Part shown: piece after piece, positions 14,679-21,975 of the stretch
Layout: every line of letters starts with the position of its first letter
How positions within the stretch are numbered: position 1 is the stretch's first letter
Assembly (NCBI GenBank): GCA_023436825.1
Contig: JAEZHS010000354.1
Location: 1 to 21,975 of the forward strand
DNA from: Pseudomonadota bacterium
GTDB lineage: Bacteria; Pseudomonadota; Alphaproteobacteria; Reyranellales; Reyranellaceae
Direction: 5' to 3'
Length of the DNA stretch: 21,975 nt
The notes under the pieces: generated by a model
Told to the model about the DNA's origin: nothing
Seen by the model: the letters and a program-made list of their open reading frames with translations, nothing else
Databases searched by the model: none
Made by a program: the position numbers and the translations under genes

Positions 14679-15482
14679 ATGAAAGGGCAAAGGGGTCATC
14701 GTGACCGCAGGACGTACGAAGACCCCCAGATCGTATCGAGCTACGGTCGCCATCGCGAGCTGCAGGCTCCAGAACAGGCGCTTCTCGACGAGCTCTGCCC
14801 CGATCTGGGTCGAATGGAAATGCTCGACCTCGGCGTCGGCGCCGGGCGAACCTCGTGGCACTTCGCGCCACGGGTCAAATCCTATCTGGGGCTCGACTAC
14901 GCGAAGGCCATGATCGAGCGCTGCCGGCGCGATCTACCAGCGTATCAGTTCGTTGTCGGCGACGCCTCGGACCTCGGTTTCGCGGATGACAACTCCTACG
15001 ACTTCGTGCTGTTCAGCTACAATGGGATCGATCATCTCGAGCCGCCTGCTCGCGAGCGCGCGCTGGCGGAAATGAAACGCGTGTTGCGTCCGGGCGGCAT
15101 CATGGTCTTCTCCAGCCATAACGCAAATTTCCTCCCGACCATCGTCGATCGCTTCCGCTTTCGGCTCCAGTCGACGCCCCGCGAGACCGCGCGGTCACTG
15201 AAATGGGCCATGGTGTTCAACCTGCACAATCCAACGCTGCGCTTCCGCCTTCCGCTCAGTTTCGGCGTGGTCAACGATGGAACGCATTCGTTCAAATCGG
15301 CGGGTCTCTACTACATCAGGCCGGACCTGCAGGTTGCGGCGCTCGAGCGGCTGGATATGCAGGACATCCGCTGCGCGCCCAACGAGAGCGCCGACTACAG
15401 CCGCGGCCGTGATCCAAGGGTGGCCACCTTCGTAAGCGCTTGGGTCTACTACCAATGCCGCAAGCCCGGCCCGTCGCGCTAG
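14679..15482 (+). CDS. Class I SAM-dependent methyltransferase
   Basis: The 267-residue protein has motif I MLDLGVGAGRTSWHF (48-62), motif II GLDYAKAMIE (71-80), GDASDLGFADDNSYD (94-108) and MKRVLRPGGIMVFSSHN. This is the Methyltransf_11/25-type core with an extra C-terminal half of about 110 residues that may form the acceptor pocket. It probably methylates a sugar or another acceptor of the polysaccharide pathway in the cytoplasm. I choose ATG 14679 because GGGAGGGG lies 4 nt before it; the ATG at 14655 would add eight residues without a good Shine-Dalgarno. The next gene starts 4 nt after its stop, so the two are co-translated. An N- or O-methyltransferase acting on the amine freed by the upstream deacetylase is one possibility. 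Confidence 0.82.
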   Translation: MKGQRGHRDRRTYEDPQIVSSYGRHRELQAPEQALLDELCPDLGRMEMLDLGVGAGRTSWHFAPRVKSYLGLDYAKAMIERCRRDLPAYQFVVGDASDLGFADDNSYDFVLFSYNGIDHLEPPARERALAEMKRVLRPGGIMVFSSHNANFLPTIVDRFRFRLQSTPRETARSLKWAMVFNLHNPTLRFRLPLSFGVVNDGTHSFKSAGLYYIRPDLQVAALERLDMQDIRCAPNESADYSRGRDPRVATFVSAWVYYQCRKPGPSR

Positions 15483-15485
15483 TCG

Positions 15486-16616
15486 ATGGCCTCCTATTCA
15501 GTGGAGCTCGTGACCACGCTTGACGCCTTCGAGGCGCTCAAGCGCCCGTGGAACGAGCTCGTCGACAACATGGAATTCCCCGAAATCTTCTATCTCTGGG
15601 AATGGAACTTCCATTACTTTCGCCATTATCGCGAGAAAGATCGGCTGCTTATCGTCGTTGTGCGTCATTCATCTGGCCGCATTGCCGCCATCGCTCCGTT
15701 TTGCGTGCGCGACGTACGCCGACTCGGTTGTCTGGTGCGGGTGGTCGACACGATCGTGGCCGAAATCGGCGACTACCGGAACATCCTCATCCATTCCGAC
15801 TATCATCGCGGCCAGATGGTCTCGGCGGTGCTTGATTGTCTGCGCGACAGAAACAACGAATGGGATGTCATCGACATCTCGCAGCTCTGCTCGCGCGATC
15901 CGTCGACGTTCCATGTCGTCAACGTCGCGCAGGCCCACACCGACTGGTCGGTGCGTGTCCAGACCCTGACGCCGGTCGCGGTGCGCAAGCTCAAGGCCGG
16001 GCGCGTTATCGAAAACACGCAGCGCGTCCGTCGGAGTCGCAACCGCCTAAAGACGCTGATCAAGGATGGGTTCACCGTACGCATCGGCTGCCGCGACATC
16101 ACCGAGCAGTGGCCGCAATTCACCTCGATGCACCGGCATGCTTGGCGGACCAGCCCGCTCAACACGCCGCATGGCCGCAGGTTCTTCGAGGAATTGACCC
16201 GTAGCGAGGGCATGCGGGACAAGATGGAATTCTCGTACATCGAGTTCCAGGGTCGGCCGGTGGCGATGCATTTCGGATTCGTCGACACCCACAAGGTCTA
16301 CTTCTACATGCCGGCGATGGATCGCGCTTTCCGTCGGGAACGCGTGGGTGCGGCGCTGCTCAGCGCCATGGTCGACCATTACACGAAGACCCACGAGAGG
16401 TTCGACTTCTTGCGCGGCATGGAGGAATACAAGGTCTGGTACACAGACGGGCTCGACATGAACGTGCGCGTCGTCGCGTACCGGACAGCAAGCTTCGCGG
16501 CCTTCGTCTACAATCTGCGCGAGTCGATCCGCCGCTTCGCGGTCGATCTCGGCTTGCCCAAGGCAGCCGCCCAGGCCGGCCGCCGTGCTCTTTCCAAAAT
16601 TCGCGGCGACGCCTGA
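15486..16616 (+). CDS. GNAT-fold acyltransferase of the CelD/BcsL type
   Basis: The 376-residue protein has the double GNAT-like organisation of the CelD/BcsL group (Acetyltransf_6), proteins found in cellulose and exopolysaccharide loci. The N-terminal half has ELVTTLDAFEALKRPWNELV and IFYLWEWNFHYFRHY; the C-terminal half has RRSRNRLKTL (183-192), FSYIEFQGRPVAMHFGFVD, VYFYMPAMD and a final FDFLRGMEEYKVWYTD, all typical of the family. The presumed role is transfer of an acyl group from acyl-CoA, or in a minority of relatives an aminoacyl group, to a sugar of the repeat unit. It ends the plus-strand operon with 4 nt separating it from the methyltransferase gene. Placed after a PIG-L deacetylase, it could re-acylate the exposed amine (inference). 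Confidence 0.83.
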   Translation: MASYSVELVTTLDAFEALKRPWNELVDNMEFPEIFYLWEWNFHYFRHYREKDRLLIVVVRHSSGRIAAIAPFCVRDVRRLGCLVRVVDTIVAEIGDYRNILIHSDYHRGQMVSAVLDCLRDRNNEWDVIDISQLCSRDPSTFHVVNVAQAHTDWSVRVQTLTPVAVRKLKAGRVIENTQRVRRSRNRLKTLIKDGFTVRIGCRDITEQWPQFTSMHRHAWRTSPLNTPHGRRFFEELTRSEGMRDKMEFSYIEFQGRPVAMHFGFVDTHKVYFYMPAMDRAFRRERVGAALLSAMVDHYTKTHERFDFLRGMEEYKVWYTDGLDMNVRVVAYRTASFAAFVYNLRESIRRFAVDLGLPKAAAQAGRRALSKIRGDA

Positions 16617-16619
16617 CGC

Positions 16620-16651
16620 GCCGCCTGGACGACAAGGCGGCGGATGCCGCC
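16620..16651. terminator. GC-rich hairpins between convergent operons
   Basis: GCCGCC (16620-16625) pairs with GGCGGC (16636-16641), and GGCGG (16639-16643) pairs with CCGCC (16647-16651); the two folds compete. They lie in the 89-bp gap between the convergent acyltransferase and glycosyltransferase genes, where terminators for both directions are expected, but no T run follows on either strand. Confidence 0.3.
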
Positions 16652-16705
16652 GTCAGCGGGCCGACAATGGCCTCCGGGGCCGGAACGCTTCCGACATCCT
16701 TCGGC

Positions 16706-17695
16706 TCAAGACCCGCCGTACTTGTCGGCGAGTTCGAGATAGGCCTGCGCTCGCGCCTCAAGGGTGAAGCCCTCGAGGATGAACTGGCGAGGCGCGTAGC
16801 GACGGGCTTCGACGCCCTGCCAGAACCTGTCGAAGGCGTCACTGAGACCGGCGCCGTCGGCGAACTTCTCGCCACAGCGCTCGTCCCAGTATGGCATCGA
16901 CGAGACCGGCGAGAACCGCACCCGATTCGGCACGTACTTCGGGTCCTGCCATTCGCCGCCCTCGTCCCAGACGAGCAGGGGTATGCCGCATGCCATCATC
17001 TGCTGGGCCGCAATCCCCTGGGTTTCGTGGCGGCTGAAATAGACCATCGAACGCGCCCGCCGACTGAGCTGGAGCAGGTCCTCCTCGCGGTAGGAGCCGT
17101 AGCGCAGCACCTGCACGCGAAGCCGGCGCCGGTCGAGCTCGGCCTGCAGCGGCTCGAGCAGCTCGTGTACGTACCACTCACGTGCCCAGAAGATCTTGTC
17201 GTAGATCAACACGTCGATATCGCGGGGCGGCGTCGATTCGTCGTTCCATCGCCGGGTATCGATGCCGACCGGCCAGACTGTGACCCGCCCCGGCCATACC
17301 TCGGCGAACATGTCGCGTACCCAGGGACTCGGCACCAGGACTTGCCGTATCGGCCGACGCTTGGGCAGGTCAGGATCGTCGCAGGGATGGCTGTAGATCG
17401 ACGTGCCAAACAAGATGGGCGTGGCAACCGGAAGCCTGCTCAGGACGTGCGGCTTGCCGATCAAGCAAGCGAGCGCATCCGGATCGTCCCTGACGTAGCG
17501 ATAGTCGTTGACGCGGTAAGCTGCGCCCAGGCGATCGAGACCGGCCATCAAATTCAGAAAGACCCGCATCGCCCCGCCGGGCTGGTTCGGGCCACGCACC
17601 AGCTGCCTGATAAGGCGGCGAGGATAGCGATCGAACGGCAGCCATCGGTCGGGATCCGGCTCCTCATAGAAGAGATTCAGGGGCGGCCGCTTCAT
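16706..17695 (-). CDS. Glycosyltransferase, GT-B fold, divergent GT4-like
   Basis: The 329-residue protein resembles short GT4-type glycosyltransferases. The N-terminal part carries LNLFYEEPDPDRWLPFDRYP and NQPGGAMRVFLNLMAGL, the latter resembling the glycine loop. The donor domain has PVGIDTRRW (142-150), DVLIYDKIFWAREWY and HETQGIAAQQMMACGIPLL (223-241). In this last segment the EX7E motif has become E224-x7-Q232, so the second glutamate is replaced by glutamine. It is cytoplasmic with no membrane segment and probably adds a sugar to the repeat unit. The ATG at 17695 lies 37 bp after the stop of the polymerase gene on the same strand; AGGAG is visible upstream, though further than optimal. 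It is the last gene of the right-hand minus-strand operon. Confidence 0.78.
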   Translation of the reverse strand: MKRPPLNLFYEEPDPDRWLPFDRYPRRLIRQLVRGPNQPGGAMRVFLNLMAGLDRLGAAYRVNDYRYVRDDPDALACLIGKPHVLSRLPVATPILFGTSIYSHPCDDPDLPKRRPIRQVLVPSPWVRDMFAEVWPGRVTVWPVGIDTRRWNDESTPPRDIDVLIYDKIFWAREWYVHELLEPLQAELDRRRLRVQVLRYGSYREEDLLQLSRRARSMVYFSRHETQGIAAQQMMACGIPLLVWDEGGEWQDPKYVPNRVRFSPVSSMPYWDERCGEKFADGAGLSDAFDRFWQGVEARRYAPRQFILEGFTLEARAQAYLELADKYGGS

Positions 17696-17732
17696 CGGCG
17701 CGAGCGATCCCTCTCCTGCAAAACGCCGGGCA

Positions 17733-19211
17733 TCATGAAAGCTGGGGCTGGTGGAGTTCGGAGCGGCCCTTGAGCCAGTTCAGCGCCGTTGGGAAGACGA
17801 AACGCGCCAGCAAGGTGTAGACAAGGAAGAACATGAAGGTGGCGCCCAGGATCTTGGGCAATGACATCTCAACGCCGTTTTGGCCGACGCCGACGACGAA
17901 TGCCAGCACGACTGCTTCCTTCAGGAGCCAGGGCTGCTTGAAGGTCATGAAGTATCGAATGACAACCGCGTACAGCAGAGCCAGCACGAAGACGCCGGCG
18001 AGCATCCCGGGGAAGCCCAAGTCGACGAAATTCTCCGCCATGTAGCCGACACTGATCGATGTGCCCAACCTCAACTGCTCCGAGGCGTCGCCACGAGCCA
18101 GGCGAAGATAGACCTCGGTATCGGACAGCGCCGCCTTGCCGGGAAACAAGAAGCGTGGCTTGAGGACATGCTCGACCGCGTCCTTCCACTGGCCCATGAA
18201 GACCGCCTCGGGCGCTGTCTCCTGGACCCCGATCACTGAGCCGAAAATGTCGGTATAGGCCAGGCGGGACAGCAAGGCGTACGACGCCATTGACCAGTCG
18301 ATGTCGCCGGACGCGGCAATGCGATTGCCGAGATAACCGAAGCGTTCGTCGAACGCCGCCTTGACGTTCTGTGAATCGGAGGACTTGGTCGCGAACTCGC
18401 GATACTCCGCCTTCACCGACGTCCAGAACAACGCGAGATACACCAGGAACGCCATGCTGACGAGCGCGACAGCTACTGTCGTTCCCTTGATCTTTACGCG
18501 TGCCGCAAGGGCAGCCAGCGCCAGGTAGATGAACACGCCCTTGAAGTCCGACAACAGGCCGGAGAACCCCAGCACGAGCTCGAGTCCGGCTGCCGCCCAC
18601 ATGATGTTGCGCCCCCTTCCGGTCGTCAGGACAGTGGCGAACAACATGAAGAGCAGGACGATCTTGACGCGGCCGAAAGCGTCGAGCGGTTGATCGAGCG
18701 CCGGAATGTACATGGCGGCGAGCCGGCAGCCGACAGCAATGAACAGGAAGCCCACGTACATCATGAAAAAATCGACAGGTCGCCACTCATAGTGTGCCGT
18801 CCGCTCCTGGAGGGTCGGCGGCCTGGCCCGGCCCAGCACGAAGCGGAACGCGACCGCCATGACGACCAGGCTCGCGAGCATGTACCAGTAGGCGCGCGCG
18901 ACGTTGGGTCCGTAGAGTCCGTTGGCCAGCGATTCACCGTCGACGATCGACTGAAGGACACGAGAGAAGATCTGCAGCCACTGCCAGAGGAGCAGATAGG
19001 CCACCGCCACCGGCATGCCGGGCCGCACGATGAGCTGCAGGATCACCCAAGGGACGATCGCGCCGGCGGCGAAAGCCAAAGGGTCCTGGGAAAATGGCGC
19101 GATGAACAGCAGGCCTAGCGCAACGTAGAAAGAGGCGCGCTTCAGAAAATTCAGGTCGAAGGTCGGCACAGGCGCCGACGCCACCTGGAGCGGCATGTAG
19201 CGGGAACTCAT
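17733..19211 (-). CDS. Multi-spanning membrane protein, likely Wzy-type polysaccharide polymerase
   Basis: The 492-residue protein is hydrophobic through most of its length, with around ten or more membrane segments (for example FYVALGLLFIAPF, WYMLASLVVMAVAFRFVLG, VAVALVSMAFLVYLALFW, ILGATFMFFLVYTLLARFV). A long polar loop of about 110-130 residues in the second half is followed by TSISVGYMAENFVDLGFPGMLAG, a pattern common near the large periplasmic loop of O-antigen/exopolysaccharide polymerases. The inferred role is joining repeat units on the periplasmic side. Sequence conservation in Wzy proteins is low, so this rests on topology and context, and a ligase or other membrane enzyme is possible. 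The open frame extends upstream as a shadow of the next gene; ATG 19211 precedes a short polar N-terminus, with no clear Shine-Dalgarno. Confidence 0.72.
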   Translation of the reverse strand: MSSRYMPLQVASAPVPTFDLNFLKRASFYVALGLLFIAPFSQDPLAFAAGAIVPWVILQLIVRPGMPVAVAYLLLWQWLQIFSRVLQSIVDGESLANGLYGPNVARAYWYMLASLVVMAVAFRFVLGRARPPTLQERTAHYEWRPVDFFMMYVGFLFIAVGCRLAAMYIPALDQPLDAFGRVKIVLLFMLFATVLTTGRGRNIMWAAAGLELVLGFSGLLSDFKGVFIYLALAALAARVKIKGTTVAVALVSMAFLVYLALFWTSVKAEYREFATKSSDSQNVKAAFDERFGYLGNRIAASGDIDWSMASYALLSRLAYTDIFGSVIGVQETAPEAVFMGQWKDAVEHVLKPRFLFPGKAALSDTEVYLRLARGDASEQLRLGTSISVGYMAENFVDLGFPGMLAGVFVLALLYAVVIRYFMTFKQPWLLKEAVVLAFVVGVGQNGVEMSLPKILGATFMFFLVYTLLARFVFPTALNWLKGRSELHQPQLS

Positions 19212-19251
19212 TGTGACGATTGCGAATCGTGTTGAAGCGGCCAGAGCCGTG

Positions 19252-20397
19252 TCATTGTAGCCGAGCGCCTGCAGCAAGAGTAGTCGTCGCATCGACGATG
19301 GCCGTCGCGGCCCGTACGGGCGAGTAGAACGCCGTCTTGGCCGCAAGGTGGCGACGCGTAAGCTCGGCATCGAACGACAGGACGTTCTCGATGGCCGAGG
19401 CGAGCGCGGCAACATCGCCAAGCGGAAAGATCGCTCCGGTCTGACCGGGATCGATGAGGTCTGGTCCGCAGCCGACGGCATCGGATACGATGGCAGGAAT
19501 CCCGCATGCCATCGCTTCGTTGACGACCAGTCCCCACGTCTCCAGGCCGTCCGATGGGAGGACCAGAAGGTCGGCGGAAGCGTAGACAGCCGGCAGTTCG
19601 CTTTGATTCACGAAGCCCATGAAATCAGCATGGACCGACGACGCTGCTGCAATTTGGCGAAGCTCAGCCTCCAGCTTGCCCGAGCCAGCGAATGCAACTT
19701 CTACGGGCTTGTCGCGCAGCTGTGCGACAGCGTGCAGCAGGTCGGCCGGATGCTTGCGACCGATCAGCTTGCCGACGAAGAGCACCCGACGGCGGCCCTG
19801 CGGGCGTCGTATACCCCTGCTGGCGGCGGCGAAGGCATCGTTGTCGACGCAGTGCGGCGAGAAGAACAGGCGATGCGCCGGGACGCCATAGTGCAGGAGA
19901 TACTCGCGGTTCCTCTGCCCGACATAGAGGAAACCGTCGAAGCGGCGCAGCAGGTGCGAAAAGGCCAACGCCTTGGCGATGCGGACCGCACCGTTGCGCC
20001 GACTGCCGAGCTGCGAATCGCCGCGTACCAGCACGGGCACGCCGAGGCGCCGGCAGGCCCGAACCGCCTGCCAGTAGGAACGCAGCGCCCAGCCCGGCAC
20101 GATGAAAGCGTCGAACTTGCCGCGCGCGATCTCGTCGCCGATACCGGGCGTGTCGCAGCCGGCGAAACGGTCGGTCGACGGGCGGCGCGCGACATTGACG
20201 AGATAGCGACTGTCGTAGCCGGACAGCAGATCGACGTCCCAGTTGAACGCCACGCCGAAGCCCGCGCGCGCCTGCTGCTCCGGCGTCTGCCGGTGGGCGA
20301 AGAACACGGTGAGATCGCAGCGCTTGGCGAGCTCGCGGAAGATTGGCGCGTAGTATTGGATGGGATGGCTGACAAGGAAGCCGACGCGCTTGGCCAT
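19252..20397 (-). CDS. GT4-family glycosyltransferase
   Basis: The 381-residue protein begins RVGFLVSHPIQYYAPIFREL, an N-terminus seen in a GT4 subgroup from polysaccharide loci. The donor domain has VLFVGKLIGRKHPADLLHAV (205-224), VEVAFAGSGKLEAEL and the catalytic pair E286-TWGLVVN-E294, followed by AMACGIPAIVSDAVGCGPDLI. It is expected to be a cytoplasmic, retaining enzyme adding one sugar to the lipid-linked repeat unit. The ATG at 20397 lies one base after the stop of the upstream glycosyltransferase, with GGGGCG as a partial Shine-Dalgarno; a longer frame to 20517 is a shadow of that neighbour. The polymerase gene follows after 40 bp. Confidence 0.9.
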   Translation of the reverse strand: MAKRVGFLVSHPIQYYAPIFRELAKRCDLTVFFAHRQTPEQQARAGFGVAFNWDVDLLSGYDSRYLVNVARRPSTDRFAGCDTPGIGDEIARGKFDAFIVPGWALRSYWQAVRACRRLGVPVLVRGDSQLGSRRNGAVRIAKALAFSHLLRRFDGFLYVGQRNREYLLHYGVPAHRLFFSPHCVDNDAFAAASRGIRRPQGRRRVLFVGKLIGRKHPADLLHAVAQLRDKPVEVAFAGSGKLEAELRQIAAASSVHADFMGFVNQSELPAVYASADLLVLPSDGLETWGLVVNEAMACGIPAIVSDAVGCGPDLIDPGQTGAIFPLGDVAALASAIENVLSFDAELTRRHLAAKTAFYSPVRAATAIVDATTTLAAGARLQ

Positions 20398-20398
20398 G

Positions 20399-21694
20399 TC
20401 AGCTGCGCCCCGCTGCCGCCCGCTCGCACGCGAGGTCGAGCGCGGTGGCGAGCGCACGTGTCGAGCCGCGGGCCGAGTAGGCATCGAACGCCAAGCGGTC
20501 GACGGCGTCGGCGTCATGGATGGTATCGGTCATGAAGGACTGTAACGCACCAGCCACGTCGCTGGCGCCGGGCAGCGCCGTCTCGGTCAGGGTTACAACG
20601 CCGCCGGCACGCGCCGAGCGGATCATGTCCACGGCGGTGCTGTCCTCGTGCAGCATGGCGAAGACCGGCCGGCGCGACAGCATGCCCTGGAATACCTTCG
20701 AGGGTGTGTAGTGCGCCTCGGTTGAACCCAGTACCAGGACGGCATCGCTCCTGCTCAGATGGTTGAGGGCGTCGACGTAACCGATGCGCTGCGGATGCTC
20801 GTCGACCATGTCGTCGACTTCCATCCGCTGTGCCCGCGGCCGGACCTGATGGCCTTGCGGATCGTCAGGCGAGCGCCCGGTGCCGACGAAATGGACCTTC
20901 AGCCGGGCAGCGGCGTCGGGCGCTCTCGCCTTCAGCGCGCGCAGGCCCGCGAGAAAGCGGTCGAGCACCGCGATACCGGCCGGCAACAACGCGCCGGCAT
21001 AGATCATGTGGAAATGGCCGTCGCCCGGTTGAAACAGAAACGGCGCGCGGCCCAGGGCGTGCACGTGCTCGTAATCTTCCGCCGCGATGCCCATCGGCAT
21101 GTAGGCGATCACGGCGTTGTCGACGACCTTGGGATTGCGTTCGAGCATGCCCGCCACGTAGCCCGGAGCCATGCCTGTGATCAGGCTCGCTTCGCGCACC
21201 GACCATGGCTCGAGGATCGACGCCAGGTGGTAGGAAACCCAGGCTCGGCTCAAGGGCACGTCGATACCGGGCCAGCGATTCACCCAGGGATCCTGGTAGT
21301 CGATGCCGAATGGCACGCCGCGACGGCGCCGAATCAGCCGGCCGACCGGCGCCAGGAAGTTCGACGGGATGGTCACCAGCACGAAGTCGATCTCGCCCCT
21401 GGCCGCCAGGTCGGTCAGAACGCGGTAGCAGCCCCAGAAGGCGCGCACGCCGATGTCGCCGACCAGGCGGATGGGACGGGTCGGCAGCGTCGGTGCACGG
21501 ATCACCCTGAGGCCCGTCGCCACCAGCCGCTCGAGGTCGGGATCCGGCCGCTCCTCGTAGCGCGCGGGGTCGCCGGTGACGACGATGGGCTCCCAGCCGA
21601 ACTCCGGCAGGTAGCGAGACCAGAGGCGGGCCCGGTGGGCGCCGACGAGATTGCTCGGCGCGAAATGCCCGCTCACCAGGGCGACCCGCTTCAT
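20399..21694 (-). CDS. GT-B fold glycosyltransferase (GT4-like)
   Basis: The 431-residue protein starts KRVALVSGHFAPSNLVGAHR, the N-terminus of a GT4-like group in which the first strand is followed by FxPxxxxGA. IDYQDPWVNRWPG (131-143) in the acceptor domain and HMIYAGALLPAGI (229-241), GSTEAHYTPSKVFQGMLS (323-340) in the donor domain support a glycosyltransferase; the PSKVF loop replaces the typical EX7E segment, as in WbuB-like enzymes. The role is presumably one step of repeat-unit assembly. The ATG overlaps the stop of the upstream glycosyltransferase by 4 bp (ATGA) and the next gene starts one base after its stop, so three genes are tightly coupled. Confidence 0.85.
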   Translation of the reverse strand: MKRVALVSGHFAPSNLVGAHRARLWSRYLPEFGWEPIVVTGDPARYEERPDPDLERLVATGLRVIRAPTLPTRPIRLVGDIGVRAFWGCYRVLTDLAARGEIDFVLVTIPSNFLAPVGRLIRRRRGVPFGIDYQDPWVNRWPGIDVPLSRAWVSYHLASILEPWSVREASLITGMAPGYVAGMLERNPKVVDNAVIAYMPMGIAAEDYEHVHALGRAPFLFQPGDGHFHMIYAGALLPAGIAVLDRFLAGLRALKARAPDAAARLKVHFVGTGRSPDDPQGHQVRPRAQRMEVDDMVDEHPQRIGYVDALNHLSRSDAVLVLGSTEAHYTPSKVFQGMLSRRPVFAMLHEDSTAVDMIRSARAGGVVTLTETALPGASDVAGALQSFMTDTIHDADAVDRLAFDAYSARGSTRALATALDLACERAAAGRS

Positions 21695-21975
21695 TGTCGG
21701 GCCGCCAGCGCCGCGCGCGCGCGCTCGTAGAGGTCATAGTAACGTCCGACCACGACCTCCGGCGCGTACTCCTGCTCGGCGCGGCGCCGACAGACGGCGC
21801 GGTCGATGCCGGCCGATTTGGCCACCGCCTCGCAGCCCTCCTCGATCGACTTGATGAGGAAGCCATCGACGCCTTGCCGCACGATCTCCGGCAGCGAACC
21901 GCGCGGACAGGAGATCACCGGCGTGCCGCAGGCCAGCGCCTCGGCGAAGACAATGCCGAACGGCTCGTCCCACTG
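21691..21975 (-). CDS. GT4-family glycosyltransferase, C-terminal fragment (cut by window edge)
   Basis: Only the last 94 codons are present. The fragment opens QWDEPFGIVFAEALACGTPV, which contains the E-x7-E motif (E4 and E12 of the fragment) and the AEALACGTPVI segment that close the donor-binding site of GT4 enzymes, followed by CPRGSLPEIVRQGVDGFL, also standard for the family. The rest is a helical C-terminal tail. The frame is open to the window edge, so the start is outside. Its stop overlaps the start of the next glycosyltransferase by 4 bp, placing it in the same operon. Confidence 0.9.
   Translation of the reverse strand, partial: QWDEPFGIVFAEALACGTPVISCPRGSLPEIVRQGVDGFLIKSIEEGCEAVAKSAGIDRAVCRRRAEQEYAPEVVVGRYYDLYERARAALAARQ

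Noticed and set aside
19212..19481. 90-residue N-terminal extension of the membrane polymerase
   Set aside because: It overlaps the glycosyltransferase gene upstream, is Arg/Ser/Pro-rich and does not resemble a membrane protein start.
19348..20535. 395-codon plus-strand frame
   Set aside because: It is antisense to a clear GT4 glycosyltransferase with an EX7E motif and has no recognisable domain.
1..21975. tRNA, rRNA, insertion sequences or prophage genes marking a mobile island
   Set aside because: I found no tRNA-like cloverleaf, transposase, integrase or flanking direct repeats; horizontal transfer of the locus cannot be argued from such marks in this window.

Overview
The window is GC-rich, tightly packed bacterial DNA with alphaproteobacterial character. 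I judge this from the guaB / rlmE / Ppx-GppA neighbourhood, the protein sequence style and the long spurious reading frames typical of high GC. A Rhodospirillales- or Hyphomicrobiales-like genome is plausible, but I cannot fix the genus.

Left end (1-2023, all minus strand) is housekeeping: the 5' end of guaB (IMP dehydrogenase), rlmE (23S rRNA U2552 2'-O-methyltransferase) and a Ppx/GppA-type phosphatase overlapping rlmE by 14 bp. The guaB leader carries a terminator-like hairpin with a competing upstream hairpin, which looks like an attenuator. A 732-bp stretch (2024-2755) follows with no gene I can support.

From 2756 to the right edge the window is one large cell-surface/exopolysaccharide locus of the Wzx/Wzy type. 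An export block on the minus strand (9657 down to 2756) holds an exported Pro/Gln-rich protein with GPLQ repeats, an outer-membrane beta-barrel, a short OPX (Wza/GumB-like) lipoprotein, a polysaccharide co-polymerase fused to a BY-kinase, a PPP-family protein phosphatase and a small methyltransferase. The short OPX protein has no room for an outer-membrane-spanning part and sits next to a beta-barrel, which suggests a two-component exit port. Two GT4 glycosyltransferases (12315 down to 9977, minus) precede this block. Divergent from them is a plus-strand tailoring operon (12479-16616): a GT2 glycosyltransferase, a membrane-anchored PIG-L deacetylase, a methyltransferase and a CelD/BcsL-like acyltransferase. 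Convergent to that operon, a minus-strand set (21975 down to 16706) holds three GT4 enzymes (one cut by the window edge), a Wzy-like membrane polymerase and another glycosyltransferase.

Together the genes can assemble a repeat unit (seven glycosyltransferases), modify it, polymerise it, control chain length by tyrosine phosphorylation and export it. No initiating phosphosugar transferase, Wzx flippase or Wzb-type tyrosine phosphatase lies in the window. The first two could lie beyond the right edge. The less familiar parts are the GPLQ-repeat protein inside the export operon, the PPP phosphatase beside the BY-kinase, and the two-helix-anchored PIG-L enzyme.
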